64,000 bases of DNA from Amphritea atlantica (lineage in GTDB: Bacteria; Pseudomonadota; Gammaproteobacteria; Pseudomonadales; Balneatricaceae). A program made the translations under genes and the position numbers. The notes beneath the pieces are model-generated. The model was not told the DNA's origin. It did no database searches and saw only the letters and a list, made by a program, of their open reading frames with translations. Positions 1 through 7,600 of the stretch are shown here, in pieces. Within the stretch, counting starts at the first letter, position 1. Each line of letters begins with the position of its first letter. The stretch is from positions 501,626-565,625 of the forward strand of contig NZ_FOGB01000002.1 of NCBI RefSeq assembly GCF_900111095.1, written 5' to 3'.

Positions 1-139
1 ACCGGTCATAAGAGAGTCTTGCTGCCCTGTTGCCATACATATGAGCCGACCAGTAACTCAGTGCTGCCAATACAAGCAGTAAACAGACGGTCATCAGGGT
101 TAGCTGACTGCGAATAGACTGGGAGGGATAACTAACCAT
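1..139 (-). CDS. Sensor histidine kinase, N-terminal fragment (TctE-like)
   Basis: Only the first 46 codons are inside the window; the gene runs off the left edge. The visible translation starts MVSYPSQSIRSQLTL and enters a hydrophobic segment (about residues 15-32), then reaches RAARLSYDR, which is typical of the start of the periplasmic part of TctE/QseC-type sensor kinases. Its ATG lies inside the last codons of the response regulator gene, so the stop and start overlap by 8 bp and the two are translationally coupled. In characterised TctDE systems the kinase senses extracellular tricarboxylates; that role here is inferred from the neighbouring tct and tcu genes. Confidence 0.8.
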   Translation of the reverse strand, partial: MVSYPSQSIRSQLTLMTVCLLLVLAALSYWSAHMYGNRAARLSYDR

Positions 140-803
140 TTTCCCGATCCAGCAGATATCCCAGACCGCGCAGCGTCCGAATATCGACGGAGCTACTCTG
201 TAGCTTTTTGCGCAGGCGCGCTACATAGGTTTCAATCGCATTGGGGCTGGGAGATTCGTCGAAACCATAGAGGTGATCAAGTAACTCTTCTTTGCTTAAT
301 ACACGCCCGGTGTGACTGAGGAAAATCTCCAGCAAACGAAATTCCCGCTGCTTCATCTCGACCAGCTCAGCGTCAATTTTTACGGTGCAGGCACGGCGAT
401 CCAGCTCAAGATTGCCATAGTTAATGGTGTCCAGGGACTGTCCCTGATGGCGTCGAAGTATCGCTCTGCAACGAGCTTCAAGCTCACCAAAGTCAAAAGG
501 TTTCGCCAGATAATCATCTGCACCGAGATCCAGTAACTGAATTCGATCTTCGATCTGATCTCGAGCGGTCAGGATGAGCACGGGGGTTTTTGAATGGCGA
601 CTACGTAACTTTTCCAGTACCTGGTCACCGTTCAGTCCAGGCAGGTTGAGATCCAGAATAACCAGGTCATAAGACTGATGTTTAAGAATTTCATTGGCTT
701 TTGTACCTGTCGTAACCAGGTCAGCACCATGGCCCTGCTTCGTCGCCCGCTGACTAATGGCTTCACCAAGAATCTCATCGTCTTCAACTATTAGAATTCG
801 CAT
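132..803 (-). CDS. OmpR-family response regulator, TctD-like
   Basis: A 223-aa two-component response regulator. It begins MRILIVEDDEIL, with the acidic DD pair, the phospho-acceptor Asp in LVILDLNLPG (about residue 51), the Thr in LILTARD and the Lys in LAKPFDFGELEARC. A winged-helix DNA-binding domain fills about residues 125-220 (ETYVARLRKKL, TLRGLGYLL). An upstream in-frame ATG at 833 would add ten residues, but the homologous start is the one chosen. The gene is divergent from tcuA, and its kinase follows with overlapping codons. OmpR-family proteins bind tandem direct repeats about one helical turn apart; exactly such repeats precede four transcription units here, so it probably activates the tricarboxylate genes. 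Confidence 0.9.
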   Translation of the reverse strand: MRILIVEDDEILGEAISQRATKQGHGADLVTTGTKANEILKHQSYDLVILDLNLPGLNGDQVLEKLRSRHSKTPVLILTARDQIEDRIQLLDLGADDYLAKPFDFGELEARCRAILRRHQGQSLDTINYGNLELDRRACTVKIDAELVEMKQREFRLLEIFLSHTGRVLSKEELLDHLYGFDESPSPNAIETYVARLRKKLQSSSVDIRTLRGLGYLLDRENG

Positions 804-833
804 ATTTTTGCCAAAGAAAAACGTCACAAACAT

Positions 834-953
834 CAGTTTGTGATCTTTTTATTAGTATTTTCGTTTCATCCTATCAGTCTAGCCCACGAAAAATGAAGGA
901 ATAATTTTTCATTCTGTAGCTCTCACGATCCATATCACTTTCTTAAGTCACCG
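834..953. other. Divergent intergenic region between tctD-like and tcuA genes
   Basis: This AT-rich stretch separates the two divergent starts. It contains a small hairpin with GAAAAAT at 888-894 and ATTTTTC at 904-910. No TGACAG repeat faces the regulator gene, so I see no sign that the regulator uses the same motif on its own promoter. No convincing -35/-10 pair was recognised. Confidence 0.4.
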
Positions 954-986
954 TGACAGGTTGGTGACAGCTTGACGCTCTAAGAT
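954..986 (+). promoter_or_regulatory. Activator direct repeat plus -10 box, tcuA promoter
   Basis: TGACAG occurs at 954-959 and again at 965-970, 11 bp apart, with GTTGG between them. A -10-like TAAGAT follows at 981-986, exactly 10 bp after the second repeat. The second repeat sits where a -35 box would be, as expected for class II activation by an OmpR-family regulator. The same geometry recurs at 4365, 5990 and 7484. Start of transcription near 993 would leave a leader of about 40 nt before tcuA. Confidence 0.75.
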
Positions 987-1032
987 GTACCCAAATGTAT
1001 TCATTTGTATGCAATTAAGAGCAGGCAAAATA

Positions 1033-2427
1033 ATGATCCAGCAAGCCAAAACCTATGATCTGGTAGTCATCGGCGGTGGAAACGCCGCATTATGCGCTGC
1101 CATTACTGCTGCGGAACATGGCAGTACGGTCTTAATATTAGAGGGAGCCCCCAAACCTTACCGTGGCGGAAACTCTCGTCATACGCGTAATTTTCGTTGT
1201 ATGCATCAGGAACCGTTAGCTGTATTGACGGACCGCTATACAGAAGAGGAGTACTTTGAAGATCTTCTTAAAGTGACCAAAGGTAAGACAGATGAAAAGC
1301 TGGCCAGAGTCGCTATCCGTGGCACTGAAGAGAGTTACGCCTGGATGGAGGCGCACGGCGTACGCTTCCAGCCCTCACTCTCTGGCACCTTGTCCCTTTC
1401 CCGCACCAATGCGTTTTTCATGGGCGGTGGTAAAGCCCTGGTCAACGCCTATTATCGCACCGCTTCTAAGCTGGGTGTTGAGGTTATGTACGAAGCTCAG
1501 GTGACTCATCTTGAGCGTTGTGGCAACCGTATCGAGGCCGTGGAGTTCACCCACCAGGGGCGGTCACATCGATTAACGCCTAAGGCGATTATCGTTGCAT
1601 CCGGCGGTTTTCAGGCCGACCTCGACTGGTTAGCCAGTGCATGGGGTCCGGCGGCGAAAAACTTTCTGATTCGCGGAACGCCATACAATAAAGGTGCGGT
1701 GTTACGTGATTTGTTGGATCAGGGCGCTGAATCCGTTGGTGATCCAACCCAGTGCCATGCCGTTGCCATCGATGGCCGTGCGCCAAAGTTTGATGGCGGC
1801 ATCGTTACCCGTCTGGACTGTGTTCCCTTTTCGGTGGTCGTTAATAATGCGGCTCAGCGCTTTTATGATGAAGGCGAGGATGTATGGCCAAAGCGTTATG
1901 CCATCTGGGGCCGCTTAGTCGCAGCCCAGCCTGAACAGGTTGGCTATGTCATCATCGATGCAAAGTCGCTGGAACTGTTCATGCCATCGGTATTCCCGCC
2001 GATCAAGGCTGACAGTATTGAAGAACTGGCAGAAAAGCTCACCTTACCCCCAGAGGCATTACAGAACACCATTGAGGAGTTCAATGCCGCTTGTCGCCCT
2101 GGTCAGTTTCACCCAACGGAACTTGATGGTCTTGCCACTGATGGCATCTCACCGGCTAAAACTAACTGGGCCAGACCGATTGATACCCCACCGTATTACG
2201 GTTACAGCCTGCGTACAGGCGTAACTTTCACTTATTTAGGTTTAAAGGTGGATGAAACCGCCCAGGTGCAGAGCGCCGAAGGCCCCATCGAAAACCTTTG
2301 GGCTGCAGGAGAGACTATGGCTGGCTCAATACTGGGTCAGGGTTATCTGGCGGGCTTTGGAATGACTATCGGTACCGTTTTTGGTCGTATTGCCGGAAAG
2401 GAGGCAGCAAACTATGCAAAGCATTAA
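1033..2427 (+). CDS. tcuA: FAD-dependent tricarballylate dehydrogenase TcuA
   Basis: A 464-aa flavoprotein of the succinate dehydrogenase/fumarate reductase flavoprotein superfamily. The N-terminal dinucleotide fold is clear (DLVVIGGGNAALCAAITA), followed by PYRGGNSRHTRNFR near the flavin site and a C-terminal FAD segment (LWAAGETMAGSILGQGY). In Salmonella TcuA oxidises tricarballylate to cis-aconitate and passes electrons to TcuB. The start is placed at ATG 1033, giving MIQQAKTYDL; an in-frame ATG at 985 lies at the -10 box and would precede the predicted transcript. It overlaps tcuB by 14 bp. Substrate specificity is inferred from family and context. Confidence 0.88.
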   Translation: MIQQAKTYDLVVIGGGNAALCAAITAAEHGSTVLILEGAPKPYRGGNSRHTRNFRCMHQEPLAVLTDRYTEEEYFEDLLKVTKGKTDEKLARVAIRGTEESYAWMEAHGVRFQPSLSGTLSLSRTNAFFMGGGKALVNAYYRTASKLGVEVMYEAQVTHLERCGNRIEAVEFTHQGRSHRLTPKAIIVASGGFQADLDWLASAWGPAAKNFLIRGTPYNKGAVLRDLLDQGAESVGDPTQCHAVAIDGRAPKFDGGIVTRLDCVPFSVVVNNAAQRFYDEGEDVWPKRYAIWGRLVAAQPEQVGYVIIDAKSLELFMPSVFPPIKADSIEELAEKLTLPPEALQNTIEEFNAACRPGQFHPTELDGLATDGISPAKTNWARPIDTPPYYGYSLRTGVTFTYLGLKVDETAQVQSAEGPIENLWAAGETMAGSILGQGYLAGFGMTIGTVFGRIAGKEAANYAKH

Positions 2428-3532
2428 TGTCGTCAATATCGACCCAAATGAAGCTGTACAAACCATAGATGGTTCTATGACTGAAGCCCGGCGACAACTG
2501 GAAGTCTGTAACGCCTGTCGTTACTGTGAGAGCTTCTGCTCGGTCTTTCCTGCTGTAAATCGCGAGCGGACCTTCTCGGAGTCGACGATTACTCAGCTGG
2601 CTAATCTTTGCCACAACTGCCGGGGTTGCCACTACGCATGCCAGTACACGGCACCGCATGAGTTCGGTATTAACATACCTAAAGTGCTGGCCGAAGTTCG
2701 TCAGAACAGCTGGCAAGACAATGCTATGCCTGCGTTTATGGCCAGAGCATTCCATCGTAGTGGTGCAGCTCTCGCTGTTGCCGTTGTGATAGGGTTTGCG
2801 CTGCTGCTATGGCTGATCAATCAGCTGCCTCAAAGTATCAACGCAAACTTCGGTGAAGGCTTTTATAGCCAGCTTTCTCATAACGCTATGATTGCTATTT
2901 TTATCCCTGCTTTTTTACTCCCGGTGTTAGCTATTGCTATCAGCGTGCGGCGCTACTGGCGCAGCGTTGGTGGCACTCAGTTGCAGCTGAGTCATATCAA
3001 AGCAGCGTTAGCGAGTGTTGCGAAGATGCGTAACCTTGCAGGGGGTAGCGGGGAGGGGTGTAATTTCGAAGATGAAGACCGCTTCTCCAATGCGCGTCGC
3101 TGGTATCATCAGGCGACAATGATTGGCTTTTTGCTCTGCTTTGCTGCAACCTCAGTAGGCACACTGATGCACTACCTGTTTGATATGCAGGCACCGTATC
3201 CCCTCTTCTCTCTTCCCAAAATGCTAGGCGTTTCGGGTGGGGTACTGCTCAGCATCGGAACGCTGGGACTCGGGGTCTTAAAGTTACAAGCCGATCGGGA
3301 CTTAGCTGATCGTCGTGTCTGGGGTGGTGAAATGGGCTTTATTATTTTGCTATTTTTGGTCAGCACTTCAGGATTAGCGCTTTATGTTTTGGCTGCCAGC
3401 CCCTGGCTACCCGAACTGTTAGCGTTTCATCTTGGCTCAGTATTAGCGTTCTTTGTGTTAATGCCGTTCTCTAAAATGGTACATGGTTTCTATCGGTTAG
3501 CGGCACTGTTACGCGAACAGCAATTGCAGTAA
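2414..3532 (+). CDS. tcuB: TcuB/CitB-type membrane iron-sulfur electron-transfer protein
   Basis: A 372-aa protein with an AAGGAGG ribosome site inside the end of tcuA. The N-terminal part carries two ferredoxin-like cysteine clusters, CNACRYCESFCSVFP (about residues 31-45) and CHNCRGCHYACQYT (about 66-79). The rest is membrane: about six hydrophobic helices from residue 115 on, with histidines that could ligate haem. TcuB homologues re-oxidise the reduced flavin of TcuA and feed the electrons into the respiratory chain. The 14-bp overlap with tcuA argues for coupled, equimolar synthesis. Confidence 0.87.
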   Translation: MQSINVVNIDPNEAVQTIDGSMTEARRQLEVCNACRYCESFCSVFPAVNRERTFSESTITQLANLCHNCRGCHYACQYTAPHEFGINIPKVLAEVRQNSWQDNAMPAFMARAFHRSGAALAVAVVIGFALLLWLINQLPQSINANFGEGFYSQLSHNAMIAIFIPAFLLPVLAIAISVRRYWRSVGGTQLQLSHIKAALASVAKMRNLAGGSGEGCNFEDEDRFSNARRWYHQATMIGFLLCFAATSVGTLMHYLFDMQAPYPLFSLPKMLGVSGGVLLSIGTLGLGVLKLQADRDLADRRVWGGEMGFIILLFLVSTSGLALYVLAASPWLPELLAFHLGSVLAFFVLMPFSKMVHGFYRLAALLREQQLQ

Positions 3533-3558
3533 AAGTCGCGATCCAGCTGACCATTGAT

Positions 3559-3588
3559 CCACAGGGGTTTTCTGATAAACCCCTGTGG
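3559..3588 (+). terminator. Hairpin after tcuB
   Basis: A perfect 12-bp stem, CCACAGGGGTTT at 3559-3570 and AAACCCCTGTGG at 3577-3588, with a 6-nt TCTGAT loop. It has no clean T-run, so it may be a weak terminator or an mRNA 3' stabiliser. It separates tcuAB from the GntR-type gene. Confidence 0.6.
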
Positions 3589-3628
3589 CATTTAACGCTC
3601 TCTTTTCAATTTGATTCTGAGGTCCTCC

Positions 3629-4309
3629 ATGGCTACACAGTCCTCAAAAAAATCGCAATCCTCCAGAGCTGAACACGCCTATCAGCAACTTCTGAATGCA
3701 ATTGTCAGTGGTGAGTTAAAGCCTGGCAGCCGGATACGCGAAGTAGAACTGGCCGAATGGCTGAAAATTAGTCGTACGCCGGTACGTGAGGCGGTTCGGC
3801 GACTGGAGTCTGAGGGGCTCATCTGTCTTGTTGGCCATAAAGGGATGGCCGTCGCCGAGCTGGACTACCAGGCGGTAATAGAACTCTATCAGATGCGGGA
3901 AGTGCTGGAAGCTGCTGCAGCCAGCCTCGCCGCGAAACACGCCTCTGAGCCAGAGATTTTCAGTCTCCGGGAGATTTTTAATCAGGAGAAACAACAGAGC
4001 GGCAATGTCGCGATACAAGCGGAAATCAACCGTGCTTTTCATAACGCGATCTATCATGCTGCGCATAACCGCTATCTACTGAAGTCCCTGAGTAGTCTGC
4101 GTGATGCGATGGCGCTTCTTGGCTCCACGACGTATACACTACCTTCGCGTAGTGAAACGGCCCTGGCCGAACATCAGCGAATTCTTGAAGCGATAGAAAA
4201 GGGCGATTCTGTTGCCGCAGAACAAGCCGCCCGCGACCATATTCGTCAGGCCCAGCAGGCCAGAATCCGAATCCTTACCGGTGAGTTATCCAATCAACCG
4301 CCAGCCTGA
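3629..4309 (+). CDS. GntR-family (FadR/FCD subfamily) transcriptional regulator
   Basis: A 226-aa regulator. Residues about 10-75 form the GntR winged helix (AYQQLLNAIVSGELKPGS, then ISRTPVREAVRRLESEGLI). The C-terminal all-helical FCD ligand domain (about 85-215) contains the expected metal/ligand residues in YQMREVLE, FHNAIYHAAHN and HQRILEAIEKGD. FCD domains usually bind small carboxylic acids, which fits a tricarboxylate cluster. The start is the ATG with GAGG at 3619-3622 just ahead, rather than a TTG 18 bp earlier. It lies between tcuB and the porin on the same strand, so it may be a second, ligand-responsive control layer beside the two-component system. Confidence 0.85.
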   Translation: MATQSSKKSQSSRAEHAYQQLLNAIVSGELKPGSRIREVELAEWLKISRTPVREAVRRLESEGLICLVGHKGMAVAELDYQAVIELYQMREVLEAAAASLAAKHASEPEIFSLREIFNQEKQQSGNVAIQAEINRAFHNAIYHAAHNRYLLKSLSSLRDAMALLGSTTYTLPSRSETALAEHQRILEAIEKGDSVAAEQAARDHIRQAQQARIRILTGELSNQPPA

Positions 4310-4364
4310 GGGCAACGCCTGATCCCTGCTCTCAACTCCCCGTCCCGGCAACCGCAGAAGGTTG

Positions 4365-4397
4365 TGACAGGTTTATGACAGGTTAGTCCGTTATGGT
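4365..4397 (+). promoter_or_regulatory. Activator direct repeat plus -10 box, porin promoter
   Basis: TGACAG at 4365-4370 and 4376-4381 with GTTTA between, then TATGGT at 4392-4397 exactly 10 bp downstream. The geometry is identical to the other three sites. The -10 box coincides with an in-frame ATG of the porin reading frame, which shows that the longer upstream start cannot be used from this promoter. Confidence 0.75.
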
Positions 4398-4494
4398 GCA
4401 TGAGCTAACCGGGATAACCGCTCATTACGAGTGTTTACCCGGCAGGCTTATCTATCAACGGTTAAGACCACTCGCCTTGAAGGGAAGTAGATTC

Positions 4495-5814
4495 ATGAAA
4501 AAAATAACAACAACAAAAGTACTCACTGTCGCCGTCGCATCCGCGATACTCAGCGGACATGCGATCGCAGCCGATAAAAGCGACAGCAGCTATAAACTGA
4601 AAACCAAAACCCGGTTGGTTTATTTTGACCGGGAGTATGAAGACCCAGCGAATGATCGAACCCAGTCAGCGCTTGCCATTACTGCAGACTGGAGCACGCC
4701 TCAATATGGAGGGTTGTTGGGTGTCGGCATCTCTCCCTATTTTGTTCAGGATATTGATTCAGACGGAAAAATCACCACAGACGTACTGACCGTTAAAGAT
4801 GGTGAGGCTCAGGGTTACGCTTTGCTGGGGCAGGTATTTATAAATCTGACCCCGATTGAAGGCTTCAGCGCTAAAATTGGCCGCCAGACTCATAAGTCTA
4901 TGTTCCTGAGTAGCTCTGGTAGCCGCGCAGTTCCTAACAGTTTTCAGGGCATCAGCGCCATGTATATCCCCGTAAAAGGGCTGAACCTGTATGGCGCTGT
5001 GTACAATAAGTGGTCACCGCGTGCCGATAATCATTTCATCGGATTTAAAACTGACAAATCAGCCGAAGGTGATCTCAAGTATGTGTCCTTGATGGGCATT
5101 CAATATAAGAAAGATGATATCACCGTCGACGCTGAATACCTCAATGCTAAGGATTACATCAGTAAGCTTGGCTTGCGGGGAAGTTATGTGACCCGGTTTG
5201 AAGATTCCAGCCTGAAGTTCACCGCCGGGGTGTTCAGCTCATCTGACAACGGTGATCTGTTCGTCACTGGTTCAGAAAGCGGGGATCTGGACGATGAAGA
5301 TGTTGCAGGCAGCATTGCCGGTGTCACTAAAAGCAGTAACGATGGTCTGGGGGCCTTCCTTGAAGCGAAATGGAGCAAAGGCAATACGCAACTGACTGCA
5401 GCCGTATCGAAAACCGATGACATCTGGATAGAAGACAACTTTGCTGGCGATCACGGCACTAACCCCTTTCCGACACGGTCTCGTGTTGGGCCTGATATGA
5501 CCAATGCGAATGAAACTGTTTTGAAACTGGCAGTGCAGTACGACTGGAAAGATTACGCTCCAGGCCTGGTGACCAGTATTGCTGCAGCAAAAGGCTGGGA
5601 TGCAGAAAACTCCGCCAATCCTTCGTTAGGTTCAGCTGATGAATACTGGAAAGAACTTGCAGTCAGCTATAAAGTTCCTGCAATAAAAGGATTGAAATTC
5701 ACTGGCGTTATTCACGACTACAACTCAAACGAAGTCGGTCGGGTGGATGGTGTTAAAGCCGATGAAACCGATGTTCGTCTGTATCTGGATTATACCTACG
5801 CCTTTAATCTTTAA
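4495..5814 (+). CDS. OprD-family outer-membrane porin
   Basis: A 439-aa protein starting MKKITTTKVL with a signal peptide cut near HAIAA-DKSD (about residue 23). The body alternates in beta-strand fashion and keeps OprD-family phrases (GRQTHKSMFLSSSGSRAVPN, FQGISAMYIPVKGLNLYGAVY), ending YTYAFNL with the C-terminal aromatic pattern of outer-membrane barrels. A good AAGGGAAG ribosome site is at 4480-4487. In Pseudomonas aeruginosa the OprD-type porin OpdH is encoded with tctCBA under TctDE control and passes tricarballylate and cis-aconitate; by context this is the likely counterpart. It has its own promoter repeat and terminator. Confidence 0.85.
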   Translation: MKKITTTKVLTVAVASAILSGHAIAADKSDSSYKLKTKTRLVYFDREYEDPANDRTQSALAITADWSTPQYGGLLGVGISPYFVQDIDSDGKITTDVLTVKDGEAQGYALLGQVFINLTPIEGFSAKIGRQTHKSMFLSSSGSRAVPNSFQGISAMYIPVKGLNLYGAVYNKWSPRADNHFIGFKTDKSAEGDLKYVSLMGIQYKKDDITVDAEYLNAKDYISKLGLRGSYVTRFEDSSLKFTAGVFSSSDNGDLFVTGSESGDLDDEDVAGSIAGVTKSSNDGLGAFLEAKWSKGNTQLTAAVSKTDDIWIEDNFAGDHGTNPFPTRSRVGPDMTNANETVLKLAVQYDWKDYAPGLVTSIAAAKGWDAENSANPSLGSADEYWKELAVSYKVPAIKGLKFTGVIHDYNSNEVGRVDGVKADETDVRLYLDYTYAFNL

Positions 5815-5846
5815 TACACACGCCTTCAATTTTTAATTGATAGCTG

Positions 5847-5876
5847 AAAAAGCAGTCGCACCCGCGACTGCTTTTT
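5847..5876 (+). terminator. Rho-independent terminator after the porin gene
   Basis: Perfect 13-bp stem, AAAAAGCAGTCGC at 5847-5859 and GCGACTGCTTTTT at 5864-5876, with an ACCC loop. The A-tract/T-tract symmetry would let it work on either strand. Confidence 0.9.
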
Positions 5877-5989
5877 AATACCTGTCTTTCCCACTTCTCA
5901 AGCATCAGCTCTGACTGAGTTCTGGCGGTAATTATTGTTGCCATCACACTATTTTAATCACCGCACTATTTTAGCCACCACGCAATCGA

Positions 5990-6022
5990 TGACAGGTTGC
6001 TGACAGCTTGACTCGTTAGAGT
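5990..6022 (+). promoter_or_regulatory. Activator direct repeat plus -10 box, prpF-like unit promoter
   Basis: TGACAG at 5990-5995 and 6001-6006 with GTTGC between, then TAGAGT at 6017-6022 after 10 bp. After the repeat the sequence CTTGAC matches the tcuA site as well. It drives the small ORF at 6117 and the prpF-like gene. The stretch between the porin terminator and this site (5877-5989) shows nothing else I can name. Confidence 0.75.
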
Positions 6023-6061
6023 TGCCATCTGAATACCAAATTTTCACGTCTGAAGCGCGCC

Positions 6062-6078
6062 TGATAGCTGATCTATCA
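6062..6078 (+). promoter_or_regulatory. Palindrome in the prpF leader, possible GntR operator
   Basis: TGATAGCTGATCTATCA is a 17-bp inverted repeat (arms TGATAG and CTATCA) lying about 35 bp downstream of the predicted transcription start. Its right half, ATCTATCAA, also occurs in the porin leader at 4450-4458. FCD-type GntR proteins bind short palindromes, so this could be the operator of the local GntR gene; that is a guess from position. Confidence 0.3.
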
Positions 6079-6116
6079 AGTCTTAAGAGATGCCTGTTCA
6101 GATTAAGAGAAGACCG

Positions 6117-6275
6117 ATGCTGACACAAAGAATAATAAAAAGATCTATTCATCCAATTTTGAAATTAGTGATCGATAACTCAATACCCGCAGGTGCTGGC
6201 AAGCAGTCTGACGCAGGCGAGGCCGCTGGTTGTGAGGATGATATTGAGACCGTTGCAGTGCTTAGCAATAACTAA
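6117..6275 (+). CDS. Small unrecognised ORF, 52 aa, first in the prpF transcript
   Basis: Starts MLTQRIIKRS with a good AAGAGAAG ribosome site at 6105-6112. The N-terminal half is basic and hydrophobic (IIKRSIHPILKLVIDN, possibly an amphipathic helix) and the C-terminal half is acidic (GEAAGCEDDIETV). I recognise no family. It lies 95 nt after the -10 box of the TctD-type promoter and 66 nt before prpF, so it is almost certainly on the transcript. It could be a real small protein, a leader ORF that tunes prpF translation, or chance. An alternative ATG at 6090 has its purine-rich tract directly abutting it and is less likely. Confidence 0.4.
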   Translation: MLTQRIIKRSIHPILKLVIDNSIPAGAGKQSDAGEAAGCEDDIETVAVLSNN

Positions 6276-6341
6276 TTTCTATCTCTCAAAAACTAATAAC
6301 AAATTCCGCAGCAGGCCTGCGATCATAAGAGGAGTCTAATC

Positions 6342-7451
6342 ATGGCAGCACAAACAGCCATTCCCTGTACGATGATGCGAGGTGGAACATCACGGGGTCC
6401 ATACTTCTTAGCCAATGACCTCCCGCGTGACCCTGTATTACGTGACGAAGTACTCCTTGCCGCGATGGGATCAGGTAACGCCCAGCAAATTGACGGTATC
6501 GGTGGCGGAACCACCCTCTCCAGTAAAGTGGCTATCGTCTCGGTATCCAGGCACCCCGATGCGGATGTTGACTACCTGTTTGCGCAGGTATCCGTCACTG
6601 AACGAATCGTAGATTGCTCGCCTTCCTGTGGCAACATGCTGGCGGGTGTTGCTCCTTTCGCTATTGAGTCAGGGCTGGTCACAGCAGAAGAGGGTGAAAC
6701 CCTGGTCCGTGTCCACAATATCAATACTGATTCATTTATCGAAGTCGTCGTACAAACGCCAAATGGCAAGGTTGAGTATGACGGGGATACCAGCATAAAC
6801 GGTGTAGAAGGTACAGCGGCGCCTGTGGTGCTTAACTTTCTTGATGTTGCTGGGACAAAAACGGGACATCTGCTCCCAACCGGTAATTTACGCGACGTTT
6901 TTGATGGCGTTGAGGTTAGCTGCGTTGATGCTGCAATGCCCATGGTGCTTATTCCTGCCAGCTCGCTCGGCAAAAGTGGCTGGGAAAGCAAGGCAGAGTT
7001 AGATAGTGATCGCGAACTTCTGGCCCGTATCGAATCTATCCGGCGACAAGCTTCTTTAAAGATGGGGCTGGGTGATGCCACAGGTAAAGTCCTGCCTAAA
7101 GTGTCACTAATGGCTCCGCCTCAGCATGGCGGCACTATCAGTTCTCGCTACTTTGTCCCCACAGATTGTCACGCTGCTCATGCAGTCACAGGCGCTATCT
7201 GCGTTAGCACGGCAGCGATGCTGCCCGGAACCATTGCTTACGATTTAGCTGATCGTCCAGTAGGTGAACCTATTCTGATCGGTGTAGAGCACCCCAGTGG
7301 GAAAATCGATATTGTGCTTGACCTGGCAGAAACTGATCAGGGTTTGCAGGTCAATCGGGCCGGGCTTATCCGCACTGCCCGGAAACTTTTCCGGGGGGAA
7401 CTGTATATACCCAGCCGCATCTGGTCTTACGCGCAAGCAAAAGCATCCTGA
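6342..7451 (+). CDS. PrpF/GalD-family aconitate or oxalomesaconate isomerase
   Basis: A 369-aa PrpF-superfamily protein (two diaminopimelate-epimerase-like halves). Family phrases are IPCTMMRGGTSRGPYF at the start, QIDGIGGGTTLSSKVAIVS, and the active-site segment VDCSPSCGNMLAGVAPFAIE. Members interconvert double-bond isomers of tricarboxylates: PrpF acts on methylaconitate, GalD on 4-oxalomesaconate. In a cluster with TcuAB and Tct transport, isomerisation of trans-aconitate or of a TcuA product to cis-aconitate is the most economical role, but the exact substrate cannot be read from sequence. The AAGAGGAG site at 6328-6335 supports the ATG used. Confidence 0.8.
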   Translation: MAAQTAIPCTMMRGGTSRGPYFLANDLPRDPVLRDEVLLAAMGSGNAQQIDGIGGGTTLSSKVAIVSVSRHPDADVDYLFAQVSVTERIVDCSPSCGNMLAGVAPFAIESGLVTAEEGETLVRVHNINTDSFIEVVVQTPNGKVEYDGDTSINGVEGTAAPVVLNFLDVAGTKTGHLLPTGNLRDVFDGVEVSCVDAAMPMVLIPASSLGKSGWESKAELDSDRELLARIESIRRQASLKMGLGDATGKVLPKVSLMAPPQHGGTISSRYFVPTDCHAAHAVTGAICVSTAAMLPGTIAYDLADRPVGEPILIGVEHPSGKIDIVLDLAETDQGLQVNRAGLIRTARKLFRGELYIPSRIWSYAQAKAS

Positions 7452-7483
7452 AGAAAACACTTAACATCAAAATAAATATTGCA

Positions 7484-7516
7484 TGACAGGTTGCTGACAG
7501 TTTTGAACGGTAACTT
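7484..7516 (+). promoter_or_regulatory. Activator direct repeat plus -10 box, tctC promoter
   Basis: TGACAG at 7484-7489 and 7495-7500 with GTTGC between, then TAACTT at 7511-7516 after 10 bp. This is the fourth copy of the arrangement and precedes the transporter genes, so the binding protein can be expressed independently of prpF. Confidence 0.75.
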
Positions 7517-7600
7517 GAAGTAGAAACAATGGGAAGACCAAAAAAAATATTCTAATGGTCATCTCTATTCTAATTATAAAAAGTATGACTGGAGTCCTGA

